A stretch of 46,904 bases of DNA from Chara braunii (taxonomy: Eukaryota > Streptophyta > Charophyceae > Charales > Characeae). Below are positions 32,193 through 42,121 of the stretch, in pieces; the first letter of the stretch is position 1, and each line of letters starts with the position of its first letter. The notes under the pieces are model-generated. The model worked only from the letters and a program-made list of their open reading frames with translations. It had not been told where the DNA came from and did no database searches. Location: assembly GCA_003427395.1 (NCBI GenBank), contig BFEA01000257.1, positions 1,972,602 through 2,019,505 on the forward strand, in the 5' to 3' direction. The position numbers were made by a program, and so were the translations under genes.

Positions 32193-32196
32193 TTCT
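32025..32196 (-). mobile_element. retroposed insertion carrying U6
   Basis: The 13-bp sequence ATATAAAGTTTCT is present on both sides (32025-32037 and 32184-32196). On the minus strand the insert has a (TA)n and T-run segment, then U6, then a seven-A tail directly at the duplication. This is what LINE-type target-primed reverse transcription produces. The extra 5' TA/T segment is unusual and may be a template-switch or later microsatellite growth. Confidence 0.8.
32045..32139 (-). ncRNA. U6 snRNA retropseudogene 2
   Basis: The minus strand reads GTCCTTCGGGACATCCG, TTAAAATTGGAACGATACAG, AGAAGATTAGCATGGCCCC and TGCGCAAGGATGAT, then ATCGAAAAATGGTCCAA. It is near full length. U6 is the catalytic snRNA of the spliceosome. 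Genuine genes are followed by a T run, whereas this one is followed by A residues and lacks an obvious upstream TATA at the expected distance, so it is judged a pseudogene. Confidence 0.88.
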
Positions 32197-32360
32197 ACCT
32201 CTTCCAAAAAAATAAAAAAGAAGAAGAAGAAGAAGAAGAAGAAAAAGAAGAAGAAGAAGATGGCGAACTGCCCTGAATCTTCCGCTAGAACATAGAAAGA
32301 CGCACAGACATGATTTTTGTCTTTTGTGCATGTCGAGAGTAGTGGGGCGACGCCCTATGT
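32160..32360. repeat. TA and GAA microsatellites plus a short foldback MITE fragment
   Basis: (TA)n at 32158-32187 and (GAA)n at 32219-32260 precede AATCTTCCGCTAGAACATAG (about 32275), GATTTTTGTCTTTTGTGCAT and a GAGAGTAGTGG end. That is a copy of the short foldback family. Confidence 0.65.
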
Positions 32361-32495
32361 TGCTTCCCCACATCCAAAGAAACAAAGAATTATTTAAAAA
32401 AAAAGAAAAAAAGAAGAAAAAAAAACAAAGACCGAACGAATCTTGCTGTGTCCTCCGACAAAATGCACGGCGGTTTCGGCTTTCGCCAGGGGCGT

Positions 32496-32649
32496 GGTCC
32501 CACTAGCAAAGGGGATGGGATCGAATGCCTGCATCTGGACGTGTTTGTAGAGAGGTGCAGGAAATCGAGATTGAACTGCCTTTCTGCATCTCTGCATAAA
32601 ACACATCCAGATTCAGACATTCGATCCTATCCTCTTTGCTAGTGGGACC
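32496..32649. mobile_element. 154-bp hairpin MITE
   Basis: Long inverted arms: GGTCCCACTAGCAAAGGGGA, TGGGATCGAATG and GCATCTGGACGTGTTT on the left mirror the right side AAACACATCCAGATTC, CATTCGATCCTATCC and TCTTTGCTAGTGGGACC. A transcript would make a hairpin of about 55 pairs, of a size plants process into small RNAs. Confidence 0.8.
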
Positions 32650-33633
32650 TCGGCCCAGTAGACCTCGCTGCGCTCTCTGGTAGGCTTTTTTTTTTTTTTT
32701 TTTTTTTTAAGGCTAGTGGGCTTGGCGGCCGCGGTAGATAATGAATGTCATCTAATAATAAATAATAGTGGAATGAGGAAGGCGTAGTAGACTGCAAAAT
32801 TCGTCTCATAATGCCGCGATGTAGTGCGTTGAAATATAATTTCTATTTGTAGGTATCGTACATCAACATATTCATGTGAACCTACTGGTAGGGAAAAGGA
32901 TAGCCTGCTGCACTTTAAAAATTCAAAAACAAAAACAAAAAAAAAAGAAAGATAGCCTGCGACCTCCACGCTTGCTGCCGATGGCGGCAATGGAAGGCGG
33001 GAAGGAGATCGTCTCAAACCCTAAGTTTTTTTTTTTTTTTTTTTTTATTATTATTATTTTTTTAAGTTGGGAAGTTTCTTTCCTGTAAGTATTTTTTGTC
33101 ATCTATTACCGTGAGCCGAGGATGCACCTGACTGCAATCGCGTCCACGGAGAAGTTGGAAATGTCCTCGTGTGAGTCTGCCCTAAGTTGGGCCTGCGTAT
33201 GGAGCCCATGGCGGTTCTCCTTTCTTGCTTTTCTCAGCCAGCACCCCCGTGCAACTGATTACCCCTTCGACGCCCTAATCGCCGCCGCTACCAGTAGAGG
33301 CTCGCCTACTCTATCCGCCTGCAGAGAAGCTGGCACTGTCCTCCAGGCAAGGGGTCTTTGCCACGTGCGTTTGGATCACGCGCTATCCGTCCTGACACTT
33401 CGATTGTTCAGAAGTACATTCAGCGGACTTTCATTGGACGCAAGGTTCTCTGGGGAAACAGCAGGACCCAAAAAAAGGGGACCCTAGCCTCCCTTCGGGC
33501 CAAAACATCGCCTGGTCTTTCTGTGCTTTCTGTTTTCCCCATTGCCAGTTTCCTCTTTCCTTTTTCTAAATTGCAAGTTGATTGGCTATGCACCATGGGC
33601 CTGGGTCCACAACTCACAAAATGTGCGAAATTA
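32650..33633. other. no gene seen; T tracts
   Basis: T runs at 32687-32708 and 33027-33046. A single Harbinger-like end GTGTGAGTCTGCCCTAAG lies at about 33167 without a visible partner. Short frames on either strand have no known domains. Confidence 0.45.
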
Positions 33634-34474
33634 GGGCATACTCGGGGCATACTCACACTAGGGCCTTCCATCGCAAAATAGCATAGATTTGATGGTTTGG
33701 CCAGTCGCAGAAAGTAGCACGTTAGCAAACGGGGTATCAAATGTCAGCGGCCTTGCTAGCAGCGGAAAAGGGCATTTTGCTACCACCTCTGGAGATGGTA
33801 GGAAATTCTTTTTTTCAGTTCGCCATTTGCTGAAAGGAAATTTTGGCGCGTCTATCGACTGCTCCAAGCCAGAGGAAACACAAAAACAAAAGGTTGAGGG
33901 ATTTGGGCAAAACAAAAAGTTGAAGTATTTAGGCCTGCTGCAGTGCGACCAGGAGAGGCAGCATTTCAGCAATTGGCAGTAAGTCCGTCCGTGTCCTTTG
34001 AGATTTGCTCCTGCCGTGACCGGGCGGGGTAGTACTTCACGAAAAGCGGGATTGCAAATTTTGCAGATTTTGCTGCTACACCACCGTTATGTGAGTACTC
34101 CCTCACACAGTGGTGGCAGAGCAGCAAACACTGCAAATTTCACTATCCCTATTTTGCTGAAGTGCCACCCGTCCCGGTCACGTAGTGGTAGCAAATCACA
34201 AAAGACACGAGGGGGACTTTCTGGCAATTGCCAAAATGGTGCCTCACAGCGCGAGGACCAAATCCTTCAAGTTCTTTTCTTTTCACGAAATCTCGAACCA
34301 AAAAAAGAAATTGCTACCACCTCTGGAGGTGGTAGCAAAATGCCCTTCCCAGCGGCCCGCCAGGCTGCTGACATTTGATACCCTGTTTGCTACTTTTGCT
34401 ACTTTCCGTGCCTCGTTCGACTGGCCCAACCATCAAACTTCAGCGATATAGAAGGCCCTAGTGTGAGTAGGCCC
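33634..34474. mobile_element. Harbinger-like foldback element
   Basis: The left end GGGCATACTC (tandemly doubled at 33634 and 33645, the second with ACACTAGGGCCTTC) pairs with the right end GAAGGCCCTAGTGTGAGTAG followed by GCCC at 34474. TTA precedes and TCA follows. The arms stay alignable for more than 100 bp inward (TTTGATGGTT, GGCCAGTCG, GTATCAAATGTCAGC on the left and their inverse on the right). Each arm has the CACCTC..GAGGTG palindrome (33777-33804 and 34311-34338). No transposase. Confidence 0.75.
34311..34338. other. palindromic core, GCTACC arm version
   Basis: TTGCTACCACCTC, a TG centre and GAGGTGGTAGCAA are perfect 13-bp arms. The identical palindrome is at 35472-35499. The version at 2094-2123 has GCGGT/ACCGC where this has GCTAC/GTAGC. 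Confidence 0.8.
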
Positions 34475-34559
34475 TCAAGCGGATGTAGCAAAACAACAAA
34501 AGTTTGTAGTTTTGCTATGTTGTGCAGTGACACGGGGTTACCAAATTGGGAAAGACTAA

Positions 34560-35109
34560 GGGTCTGGTTAGACACTCCTAAAAGAATCCTAAAATTTTTA
34601 GGACGAGCCCTAAAGGATTTTTAGGATTTTGTGTGGCATTGTTACACGCAATCCTAAAAATCATCTTTTAGGATTCGTCCTAAAAGGTCTCCCGCGGCCG
34701 GTTTTCATATGCGTATACGCAGCGGCGTCGCCAATGTCCATCCATCCCTGCCAACGTCCGTCCAATCCTCGCCCTCGGCTACTGTTCGTGGCCGTTGCCC
34801 GCGTCGACCCGCAGAAAACCTCCGATGTCCGACCACTGACCCGACTAACCACTGCTGCACCAGCAACTCCGTGTCGAGGGTGCCATGCGCGTGACACAAC
34901 GAGTCCGTGGAACGCAGGAATCCTAAATTTTTGAGTAGGTCGGGGGCTACTGGAAAATTTAGGCTGATTTTGCCTGGGGAATCCTAAATCCTTTAGGACT
35001 CGCCCTAACGCCGTTTTCACATTTTCGATCTCAAAATTGGATTTAGGATTGCGTGCAACCAAGACACAATCCTAAAAACAGGCACTTTTAGGAGTATCTA
35101 ACGAGACCC
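34560..35109. mobile_element. 550-bp Harbinger/Tourist-like MITE
   Basis: Ends GGGTCTGGTTAGACACTCCT and, inverted, GGGTCTCGTTAGATACTCCT agree at 18 of 20 bases and continue AAAA. TAA precedes and TAT follows. The interior is full of TTTTAGGAT and its inverse. No transposase. It sits inside other repeat sequence related to the Harbinger-like cluster. Confidence 0.75.
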
Positions 35110-35233
35110 TATGCTTCAATGCCCTGCCATTTGCAAAATTGCCCACTTTTGCGGTCACACAGTGAAGCTAGACAAGGGATATCTTAGATTCTCTTCTGTG
35201 AGCTCACGGATTCGGGAAAATACCAAATTGCCA

Positions 35234-35249
35234 GTACCTCTAGAGGTAC
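35234..35249. other. palindromic core, GTACCTC version
   Basis: GTACCTC-TA-GAGGTAC is a perfect palindrome in the sequence around the 550-bp MITE. It keeps the CCTC..GAGG heart with different flanking bases. Confidence 0.7.
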
Positions 35250-35334
35250 CACTAGCGACTTTTATGGGTGGGCAGGGAAAGTGTGACTGCAAAACCATAA
35301 CAAATTTTGCAATTTTGCCAGAAAGGCCCCTATT

Positions 35335-35735
35335 GTGAAGGCCTACTCTCGCTAGGGCCTTTTTATGGCAAAATAGCTAAAATTTGATGGTTGGGCCAGT
35401 CGCACGAGTGGCAAAAGCAGCAAACGGGGTATCAAATGTCAGCGGCATGGCGGGCCTCGGGGAAGGGCATTTTGCTACCACCTCTGGAGGTGGTAGCAAT
35501 TTTTCATTTTCAGTTCGAGAGTTTGTGAAAGGAAATTCGAAACGAGCTTTGTTGAAAAAAAAAGTTGAAGGATTTGGGCACCATTTTGCCAATTGCCAGA
35601 GAGTCCGGCCCCTGTCTTTTGTGATTTGCTGCCCCTACGTGACCGGGCGCGGTGGTATTTCAGCAAAATCGGGATAGCAAAATTCACAGATTTTGCTGCT
35701 ATGCCACCGCTGCGTAACTACGCCCCGAGTAAGGC
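35335..35735. mobile_element. partial Harbinger-like foldback copy
   Basis: From GGCCTACTCTCGCTAGGGCC it follows the left arm of 33634-34474 (TTTGATGGTTGGGCCAGTCG, GTATCAAATGTCAGCGGC). It includes the perfect palindrome at 35472-35499 and ends near TGCTGCTATGCCACCGCTGC. The matching right arm is absent. Confidence 0.65.
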
Positions 35736-36040
35736 CCTGAGAATGATTGTACACTAGAGCATGGAAACATAGACCTATGTGATGCCCAACCTCACGCCCA
35801 GCGCGACTTCCTGATCGGAGTGGGATGGGGCCCCAGCAGTGCAAAAAGGGGTGTGCCAAGGATTTTTGGGAATTTGGGGTGGAGTCCCAGGTCGGAACTG
35901 AGATCTCCTGTGGCAAGTTTCAGGGGTAAGAGTGCAAGTGTCTTCGGTTAGAGTTGGGGCGATGACCGATTGTGCTGCCTGTGCCGGGGTGGGGTGCTAC
36001 GGGTGTCTCTATGGGAGTGCTCGTACCGCTGCCGACCATC

Positions 36041-36553
36041 TCATGTCTCGAGGTCCGACGAAGACGAGCTGGATTCTCGTCGCTCGGCCTCGGGATGGGC
36101 TCGTTGCGCGACCCGTGTCTGTCGTCGTTCGTCGGGCTGCCGACACTCCGAGCACGGCATGCGGGGCCAGAACCGAGCTATGGAATCCCAAGGGACCACG
36201 AGTAACCGGTGGTAGGGGAGGACGGTATAGTAGGGAGGGAAGTCAGTGGTAATGGCAACGAAGCCTGGGGTTAGAAGATATTGCTGGTTTCGGCTGTCGG
36301 GATAATCGGGAATCCGCGAGTCTCGGTTGATTGCCAGCTGGAAGTCGCCCCTGCACAGTCGCTCGTTTTCAGTCTNGCAGNGGTACTCAAGGTACCCAGG
36401 GTTCCATAGGTGGCGATGTTGTCGGATTCGCTGCCGGCGGATCTGTTCCCTTTCCCAATACGCTCGGTATTCTGGGTCCCTCAGGCTTTTGCGACCGGTG
36501 ATCCAGAAAGGGGAATCTATCGCCATGTCTCGTTCAACCGGATTCCTACACAC
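36041..36553 (-). CDS. LTR-encoded ORF, 3' LTR of copy 2
   Basis: Unknown function, 170 residues, open from ATG 36553 (MCRNPVERDMAIDSPFW). Blocks in order: WITGRKSLRDPEYRAYWERE, a basic segment QIRRQRIRQHRHLWN, TENERLCRGDFQLAINRDSR, IPDYPDSRNQQYLLTPGFVA, TDFPPYYTVLPYHRLLVVPW, then a CSEC cysteine pair and a Ser-rich end (SSSSSSDLET). It is basic and Pro/Tyr-rich, without signal peptide, membrane segment or known domain. The equivalent sequence in copy 1 keeps the same blocks in the same order. In this 3' LTR it would not normally be translated; its counterpart in the 5' LTR lies ahead of gag. Two codons contain N. Confidence 0.5.
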   Translation of the reverse strand: MCRNPVERDMAIDSPFWITGRKSLRDPEYRAYWEREQIRRQRIRQHRHLWNPGYLEYXCXTENERLCRGDFQLAINRDSRIPDYPDSRNQQYLLTPGFVAITTDFPPYYTVLPYHRLLVVPWDSIARFWPRMPCSECRQPDERRQTRVAQRAHPEAERRESSSSSSDLET

Positions 36554-37393
36554 ACATCTTCCTACGGGGCGAGGTCGTGGCTGGTTTTTGCAGGCGCACG
36601 TGGCACGTCCGGGGACGGCCGCTGTCCTACACGTGAGTCCGCGGACGGCCGCTGTCCTACACGTGAGTGCGCAAGGGCCAGCGGATCAGATCCTAAACTG
36701 CGCCAACAACCAAGGAGCGATGCCTTAATTCTCTCAGGCTATCAATCTCGTCCCATTTTGGTCTTGCGCAAAGCGTACACACTCAGCGATCCCCATATGC
36801 CGGAGGGCGTCGGGACCTTAATCCGTCCTGACCCTTATCGTACTAGATATGGGTTCCGTCATTCACGCCGAGATCTGCCGTGCTGAGTCCATTCAGGGTT
36901 GCGGGCCGGCCCCGTGGGTGAGCGTGTAGGTCATGCTTGTCAGATCGCACTTACACGGGGACTCGCGGAGTTGGTCCGCTGTGAATCGATCCATCAGCCC
37001 ATCACCTATGCAGAAGAAGGTTCACGCAACAATCCTTCATACAATGTTGAGCAGAAAGTAGTTATGTGGCCATCAGGGGGATATCTCATCACCACCCAGA
37101 CATACATCGAATCATCATAACAGTAGCAATTCCTTTCACCTACCAATCATCCGGGTGAGAATAGACCGACGCTGCGAGCGCTGGATGATTCAGGTTTACA
37201 CGCAAAACATCGGTATACCCATCTCATCAAGCGAATGCAAAAGCGAAAAAGGGAAAACAGAGATTGAGCCGCACATCACACAAAGCCGAAAGAAATCAAA
37301 ATGCAAAACAAGGGTGAATCGCCTAGAGCCAAAATTTTATACAAGGACCGAGAAAAGACAAAGAAGATCACAATCCAACATCCAACTGTTTTC

Positions 37394-37643
<250 letters not shown>

Positions 37644-37701
37644 GCGGACAGTCCGTAGTCTCACACCTACCAACGAAGTTGTCACCCCTCTTAGTCTGCA
37701 T

Positions 37702-38606
37702 CGGAATGGTGTACGGTTTTCCTCCTGTATTGTTGAGGATAACTACTTGTAGTTCCAAGTCCAGCGTGGCTCACAGTGCTGTGAGGGCCGGTAATCTAAC
37801 AAGAACGTCGTAGGTGTTCGCGTTCAGGACCACCACGTCTCCTAAGGCATTGCGGAAGACTACGTTCGCCATCCTCCCTATAACTCGGATCTTGCCTTTG
37901 TCGGCGGAGACAAAATGATCGCCTTCAGCTAGTGGGATCACGTCCTTCCGCCTGCAGGCCCGTTCGACCACTCGCAAGGAGATGGCCAGGACCGCGGCTC
38001 CAGAATCAAGGACCTCGCTATAGGGGTTTCCCCAGACTTCCACGTCACATTCTGCGGATTTCCATGGAAGAGCCCTGATTCGTATAAAATGATCGTATTT
38101 TTGGATCAGGCCCATTCGAACAGGGTCTGAAGTGCTCAACATGTCAAATCTTGGCTCCTTGGCGGGGGCCTTCCCTTTCGCAGTTGCTAGCTCGGCAAGG
38201 GCGAACCGTTTTCGGTTCGCCTTGCAATGTTGTAGCATCTGATTGTTAGCTTGTTCGGATATGGACAACAGGTGTCCGATTGGTAGGGGAATACGATGGT
38301 CTAACGCTCGGACGATGTCCAGAACGTCGATTTCTCGCGTAATGAATACGGGTCCTCCTGTTTCCATCTCGTTCGGGGAGGGTCTCCATTCCAATACTTC
38401 GTTATGGTCGGGGGCGGGTTGGATGGCCTCGATCATACCGAGGCCTGGATATCCTAGTGATAAGTATTGATCAAGCGGGATGAGTTCGACTGCTTCCTTC
38501 GTAACCCCCGACGGGTTCACACCATTGTCTTCCACCATCGTAGCCACCCGACCAGGTCCGTTAGCGATCGGGGCCGCTGCCACTGGTGCGGCTCCGATCC
38601 TGAGGG
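37702..38606 (-). pseudogene. protease region (gypsy copy 2), truncated
   Basis: An open frame of 270 residues from 38583 to 37771 carries LIPLDQYLSLGYPGLGMIEA, REIDVLDIVRALDHRIPL, HCKANRKRFALAELA and the aspartic protease active site VLDSGAAVLAISLRVVERA. The protease body follows (PLAEGDHFVSADKGKIRVIG, NANTYDVLVRLPALTAL). Coding similarity to copy 1 continues in another frame (VILNNTGGKPYTIPMQ, to about 37702), then breaks at the LTR. Unlike copy 1, the DSG motif is intact. The protein would lack everything downstream, so it is called a pseudogene. Confidence 0.7.
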
Positions 38607-38911
38607 GCGGTTAATGGAAGGGGCAAATTTTATACCGAAACTGTCATATTTCCCTGAATTTTTACTGTTTTCTCAGTTTTTCTTTTTGCCTGTTATATAT
38701 GTGTTTTAGGGTATATCTGTATTCAGTTTCGCCGTATTTGAAGCAGTAACGAAAAACTTAGCAAAAACACCAGACTCGAAAAAAACTTTGGCGAACTCCG
38801 AAAGCTGATGTTTGTATTATGACCTTGCATAGTTTGTTCGCAAAAGTTTCAACAACATTGCTTGTAGTGACGTGGCGAAAACCCCCGAATTTTTGGCCTT
38901 CCATTAACCGC
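38607..38911. mobile_element. 305-bp MITE inside copy 2
   Basis: The 15-bp ends GCGGTTAATGGAAGG are exact inverted repeats. The insert replaces the region that encodes the zinc knuckle in copy 1 and separates gag from protease. Internal sequence (TATATATGTGTTTTAGGGTA, GAAGCAGTAACGAAAAAC) resembles the element at 45686-46063. No target duplication longer than GC is visible, and some gag sequence has gone. Confidence 0.75.
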
Positions 38912-40032
38912 TAGTGACTTGTGTTGGCCGCGACTTCTCCTACTGCTGGGGCAAGGGCTGCTCCTTGCATTCCTATGGCTGCCCTAACGGTAATGGGATG
39001 CATCAACCTCATCATCGATTCGATCCGTGCGTTGTGCTCGCGCTGGTCCTTTTTGCTTTCCTGCATCAAACTAACTAATGTTCGAGTTAATTCTAATATT
39101 GCATTCGATTCGCTAGGCTGTGGAGGGACATTCGAGGGAGGCGATGGTGTGGTCATGGTGGGTAGTCCTGCGACTGCATCGGGTATCAGCCTTTTGGCCG
39201 CGACCTGTTCCAGGTAGGTGACGGGTCCGGATATGAAACCCATATTTTCGAATTTGTTCTGAAGCGCTGCCAGCTCAGCTTTCGCCAGCGCCAGCTCCGA
39301 GGAGTCTCCTTCCTTGGCGTGATCTTCGCTTTCTAAGAAGCTGGTGGCGAACTTTCTTTCCATCTCCTCGGCTCCGTCCATAATCTGCTGCATGGTATGG
39401 TTGATGGGGGAGAACTGCTTTCGCAGTTTTGCCCTCATCGCCCGACTTCGAAGCCCATCGATAAACAAGTCTCTTCCTATCTTTTTGTCTCTCTCGGACT
39501 TGATAAACAACCTATAGAACCTACTACGATATTTTGTTACGGATTCAAGCGGTTTCTGCACACGATCGTTGATCATAAAGAAAACCTGTTCAAGGTGGAT
39601 GTAATCGAACGGATTTAGGAAGTCTCTCTCGAAGGTTGGAAGATCAATCCAGGCGTAGGTGCTAAACCAATGGTGCGCACCTCCTCCCAGTCTGGTGAGG
39701 ATGTTGATCCGGGCCTCGTCGTTGTCGTACAGTTGAGCCCGTAAGGTGGCCAACCATGCCCCGACCAGGTGATGCGCTAGGTCAAAGAGATACAAATCGG
39801 GGGGAGCAGCAGGTGCGCGAACTCGGACGGGTGGTGCGGGGACAGGTGCCCCGCCCAACTGTACATTAACGTTTGACGCTTGATTGGCGTTCATATTGAC
39901 GGCCTGTCTTCCGACCGATCGACTCCTAAGTACTATAAGATCGCGTCGAGGCGCGTTCCGCTGTCTAGGCCGTCCTCTACTCGCCAGATCGTCTGAGCGT
40001 CTATCCTGCGAACTTCCCTGGGAGCTCGCCAC
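38912..40032 (-). CDS. gag: gag (gypsy copy 2), nearly intact
   Basis: Forms the retrotransposon particle. The 373-residue frame starts at ATG 40032, just after the primer-binding site. It begins MASSQGSSQDRRSDDLASRG. A Pro/Ala linker precedes the retrotransposon gag domain: PPDLYLFDLAHHLVGAWLA, DNDEARINILTRLGGGAHHW, DYIHLEQVFFMINDRVQKPL, YRSRFYRLFI and GRDLFIDGLRSRAMRAKLRK. A charged, coiled-coil-prone part follows (LALAKAELAALQNKFENMGF), then LVSLMQESKKDQREHN. The frame ends NTSH at the MITE, so the zinc knuckle that copy 1 retains in damaged form is missing. It is the best-preserved protein of this family in the window. Confidence 0.85.
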
Positions 40033-40038
40033 GTGTCG

Positions 40039-40050
40039 GCTCCGATACCA
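40039..40050 (-). promoter_or_regulatory. primer-binding site, initiator-Met tRNA type
   Basis: On the minus strand TGGTATCGGAGC, one base from TGGTATCAGAGC. It follows GTGAGGT at the LTR edge and precedes gag by 6 bp. Confidence 0.88.
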
Positions 40051-40242
40051 ACCTCACGCCTAACGCCACTTCCTTATCAGAGTGGGATGGGGGCCCGGAA
40101 GTGCGAAAAGGGGTGTGCTAAGGATTTTTGGGAATCTGGGGTGGAGTCCCAGGTCGGAACTGAGATCTCCTGTGGCAAGTTTCGGGGGTAAGGGTGCAAG
40201 TGTCTTCTGGCTCAGAGTTGGGTCGATGACCAATCTTGCTGC

Positions 40243-40956
40243 CTAGGCCGGGATGGTGCTATGGGTGTCTCTGTGGGAGTGCTCGTACCGCTGCCGATCG
40301 TCACATGTCTCGAGGTCCGACGAAGATGAGCTGGATTCTCGTCGCTCGGTTCCGGGATGGACTCGTTGCGCGACCCGTGTCTTTCGTCGCTCGTCAGGAT
40401 GCCGACACTCCGAGCACGTTGGACAGGGCCAGAACTGGGCTATGGAATCCCAAGGGACCACGAGTAACCGGTGGTAGGGGAGGACGGTATAGTAGGGAGG
40501 GAAGTCAGTGGTAATGGCAACGAAGCCTGGGGTTAGAAGATATTGCTGGTTTCGGCTGTCGGGATAATCGGGAATCCGCGAGTCTCGGTTGATTGCCAGC
40601 TGGAAGTCGCCCCTGCACAGTCGCTCGTTTTCAGTCTNGCAGNGGTACTCAAGGTACCCAGGGTTCCATAGGTGGCGATGTTGTCGGATTCGCTGCCGGC
40701 GGATCTGTTCCCTTTCCCAATACGCTCGGTATTCTGGGTCCCTCAGGCTTTTGCGANGGTTCCATAGGTGGCGATGTTGTCGGATTCGCTGCCGGCGGAT
40801 CTGTTCCCTTTCCCAATACGCTCGGTATTCTGGGTCCCTCAGGCTTTTGCGATCAGTGATCCAGAAAGGGGAATCTATCGCTATGTCTCGTTCAACCAGA
40901 TTCCTGCACACACATCTTCCTACGGGGCGAGGTCGTGGCTGGCTTTTGCAGCGCAC
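40243..40956 (-). CDS. LTR-encoded ORF, 5' LTR of copy 2
   Basis: Unknown function; 237 residues as assembled, about 205 without the suspected 95-bp seam duplication. It opens MRCKSQPRPRPVGRCVCRN and continues IAIDSPFWITDRKSLRD, REQIRRQRIRQHRHLW, TENERLCRGDFQLAINRDSR, TDFPPYYTVLPYHRLLVVPW, a CPTCSEC cysteine cluster, RRESSSSSSDLETCDDRQR and EHSHRDTHSTIPA. It stops about 190 bp before the LTR/PBS junction and about 210 bp before the gag ATG, downstream of the TATA box. It would thus be an upstream ORF of the genomic RNA. The C-terminal blocks are matched in copy 1 across a frameshift. No known family is recognised. Confidence 0.55.
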   Translation of the reverse strand: MRCKSQPRPRPVGRCVCRNLVERDIAIDSPFWITDRKSLRDPEYRAYWEREQIRRQRIRQHRHLWNXRKSLRDPEYRAYWEREQIRRQRIRQHRHLWNPGYLEYXCXTENERLCRGDFQLAINRDSRIPDYPDSRNQQYLLTPGFVAITTDFPPYYTVLPYHRLLVVPWDSIAQFWPCPTCSECRHPDERRKTRVAQRVHPGTERRESSSSSSDLETCDDRQRYEHSHRDTHSTIPA

Positions 40957-41745
40957 GAGTAGATGGCACGTCCTCGCCCGGCCGCTGTCCTACACGTGCG
41001 TGCGCAAGGGCCAGTGGATCAGATCCTACACTGTGCCAACAACCAAGGAGTGATGCCGTTAATTCCCTCAGGCTATCAATCTCGTCCCGTTGTGGTCTTG
41101 CGCAAAGCATACACACTCAACGATCCCCGTATGCCGGAGGGCGTCGGGACCTTAATCCGTCCTGACCCGTATCGTAGATATGGGTTCCGTCATTCACGTC
41201 GAGATCTGCCGTGCTGAGTCCATTCGGGGTTGCAGGCCGGCCCCGTTGGTGAGCGTGTAGGTCGTGCTTGTCAGATCGCATTTACACGGGGACTCGTGGG
41301 GTTGGTCCTCTGTGAATCAATCCATCAGCCCATCACCTATGCAGAAGAAGGTTCACGCAACAATCCTTCAGACAATGTTGAGAAGAAAGTAGTTATGTGG
41401 CCATCAAGGGGATATCTCATCACCACCCAGACATACATCGAAGCATCATAATAGTAGCAATTCCTTTCACCTACCAATCATCCGGGTGAGAATAGACGAG
41501 CGTGGCGAGCGCTGGATGATTCAGGTTTACACGCAAAACATCAGTTATTCAAGCATTACAAGATCATCAGACCCATCTCATCAAGCGAATGCAAAAGCGA
41601 AAGAGGGAGAACAGAGATTGAGCCGCACATCACACAAAGCCGAAAGAAATCAAAATGCAAAACAAGGGCGTCTCACCTAGAGCCAAAATTTTATACAAGG
41701 ACCGAGAAAAGACAAAGAAGATCGCAATCCCACATCCGCCTGTTT

Positions 41746-41857
<112 letters not shown>

Positions 41858-42108
41858 ATGTGGACAGTCCGTCGTCTCGCACCTACCAACGAAGTTGTCA
41901 CCCCGCTTAGTCCACATGTGCCCATCAGGTTCGCCCGTTCGCCATAGTCCGTCGTGGCCTACACGTCAACCCCGCAAACTTAGCACCAGCTTGTCGGGTC
42001 GCCCAACTCCCACATTAACTCACCTCTTACTTCGCTCATTAGCCGACCCTCACTGATCGCGCTGACCTCGAGCTTCCGAAATTTTTAAGAGAGCTATCTA
42101 ATCGCGCC

Positions 42109-42121
42109 GGCAAAATTTATA
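42109..42121 (-). promoter_or_regulatory. LTR TATA box
   Basis: The minus strand reads TATAAATTTTGCC. The aligned sites in copy 1 are TATACATTTTGCA (3' LTR) and CTACACATTTTGC (5' LTR). Transcription would start roughly 30 bp downstream. No start site is directly shown. Confidence 0.6.

Noticed and set aside
34560-35109. Telomere-like TTTTAGG/CCTAAAA motifs
   Set aside because: They are irregular, in both orientations, and lie within a bounded TIR element; they are not tandem telomere repeats.
40662-40852. A 95-bp in-frame duplication in the LTR ORF
   Set aside because: The two copies are identical and joined by a single N at 40757, and the other LTR has one copy. An unmerged contig overlap is more likely than biology.
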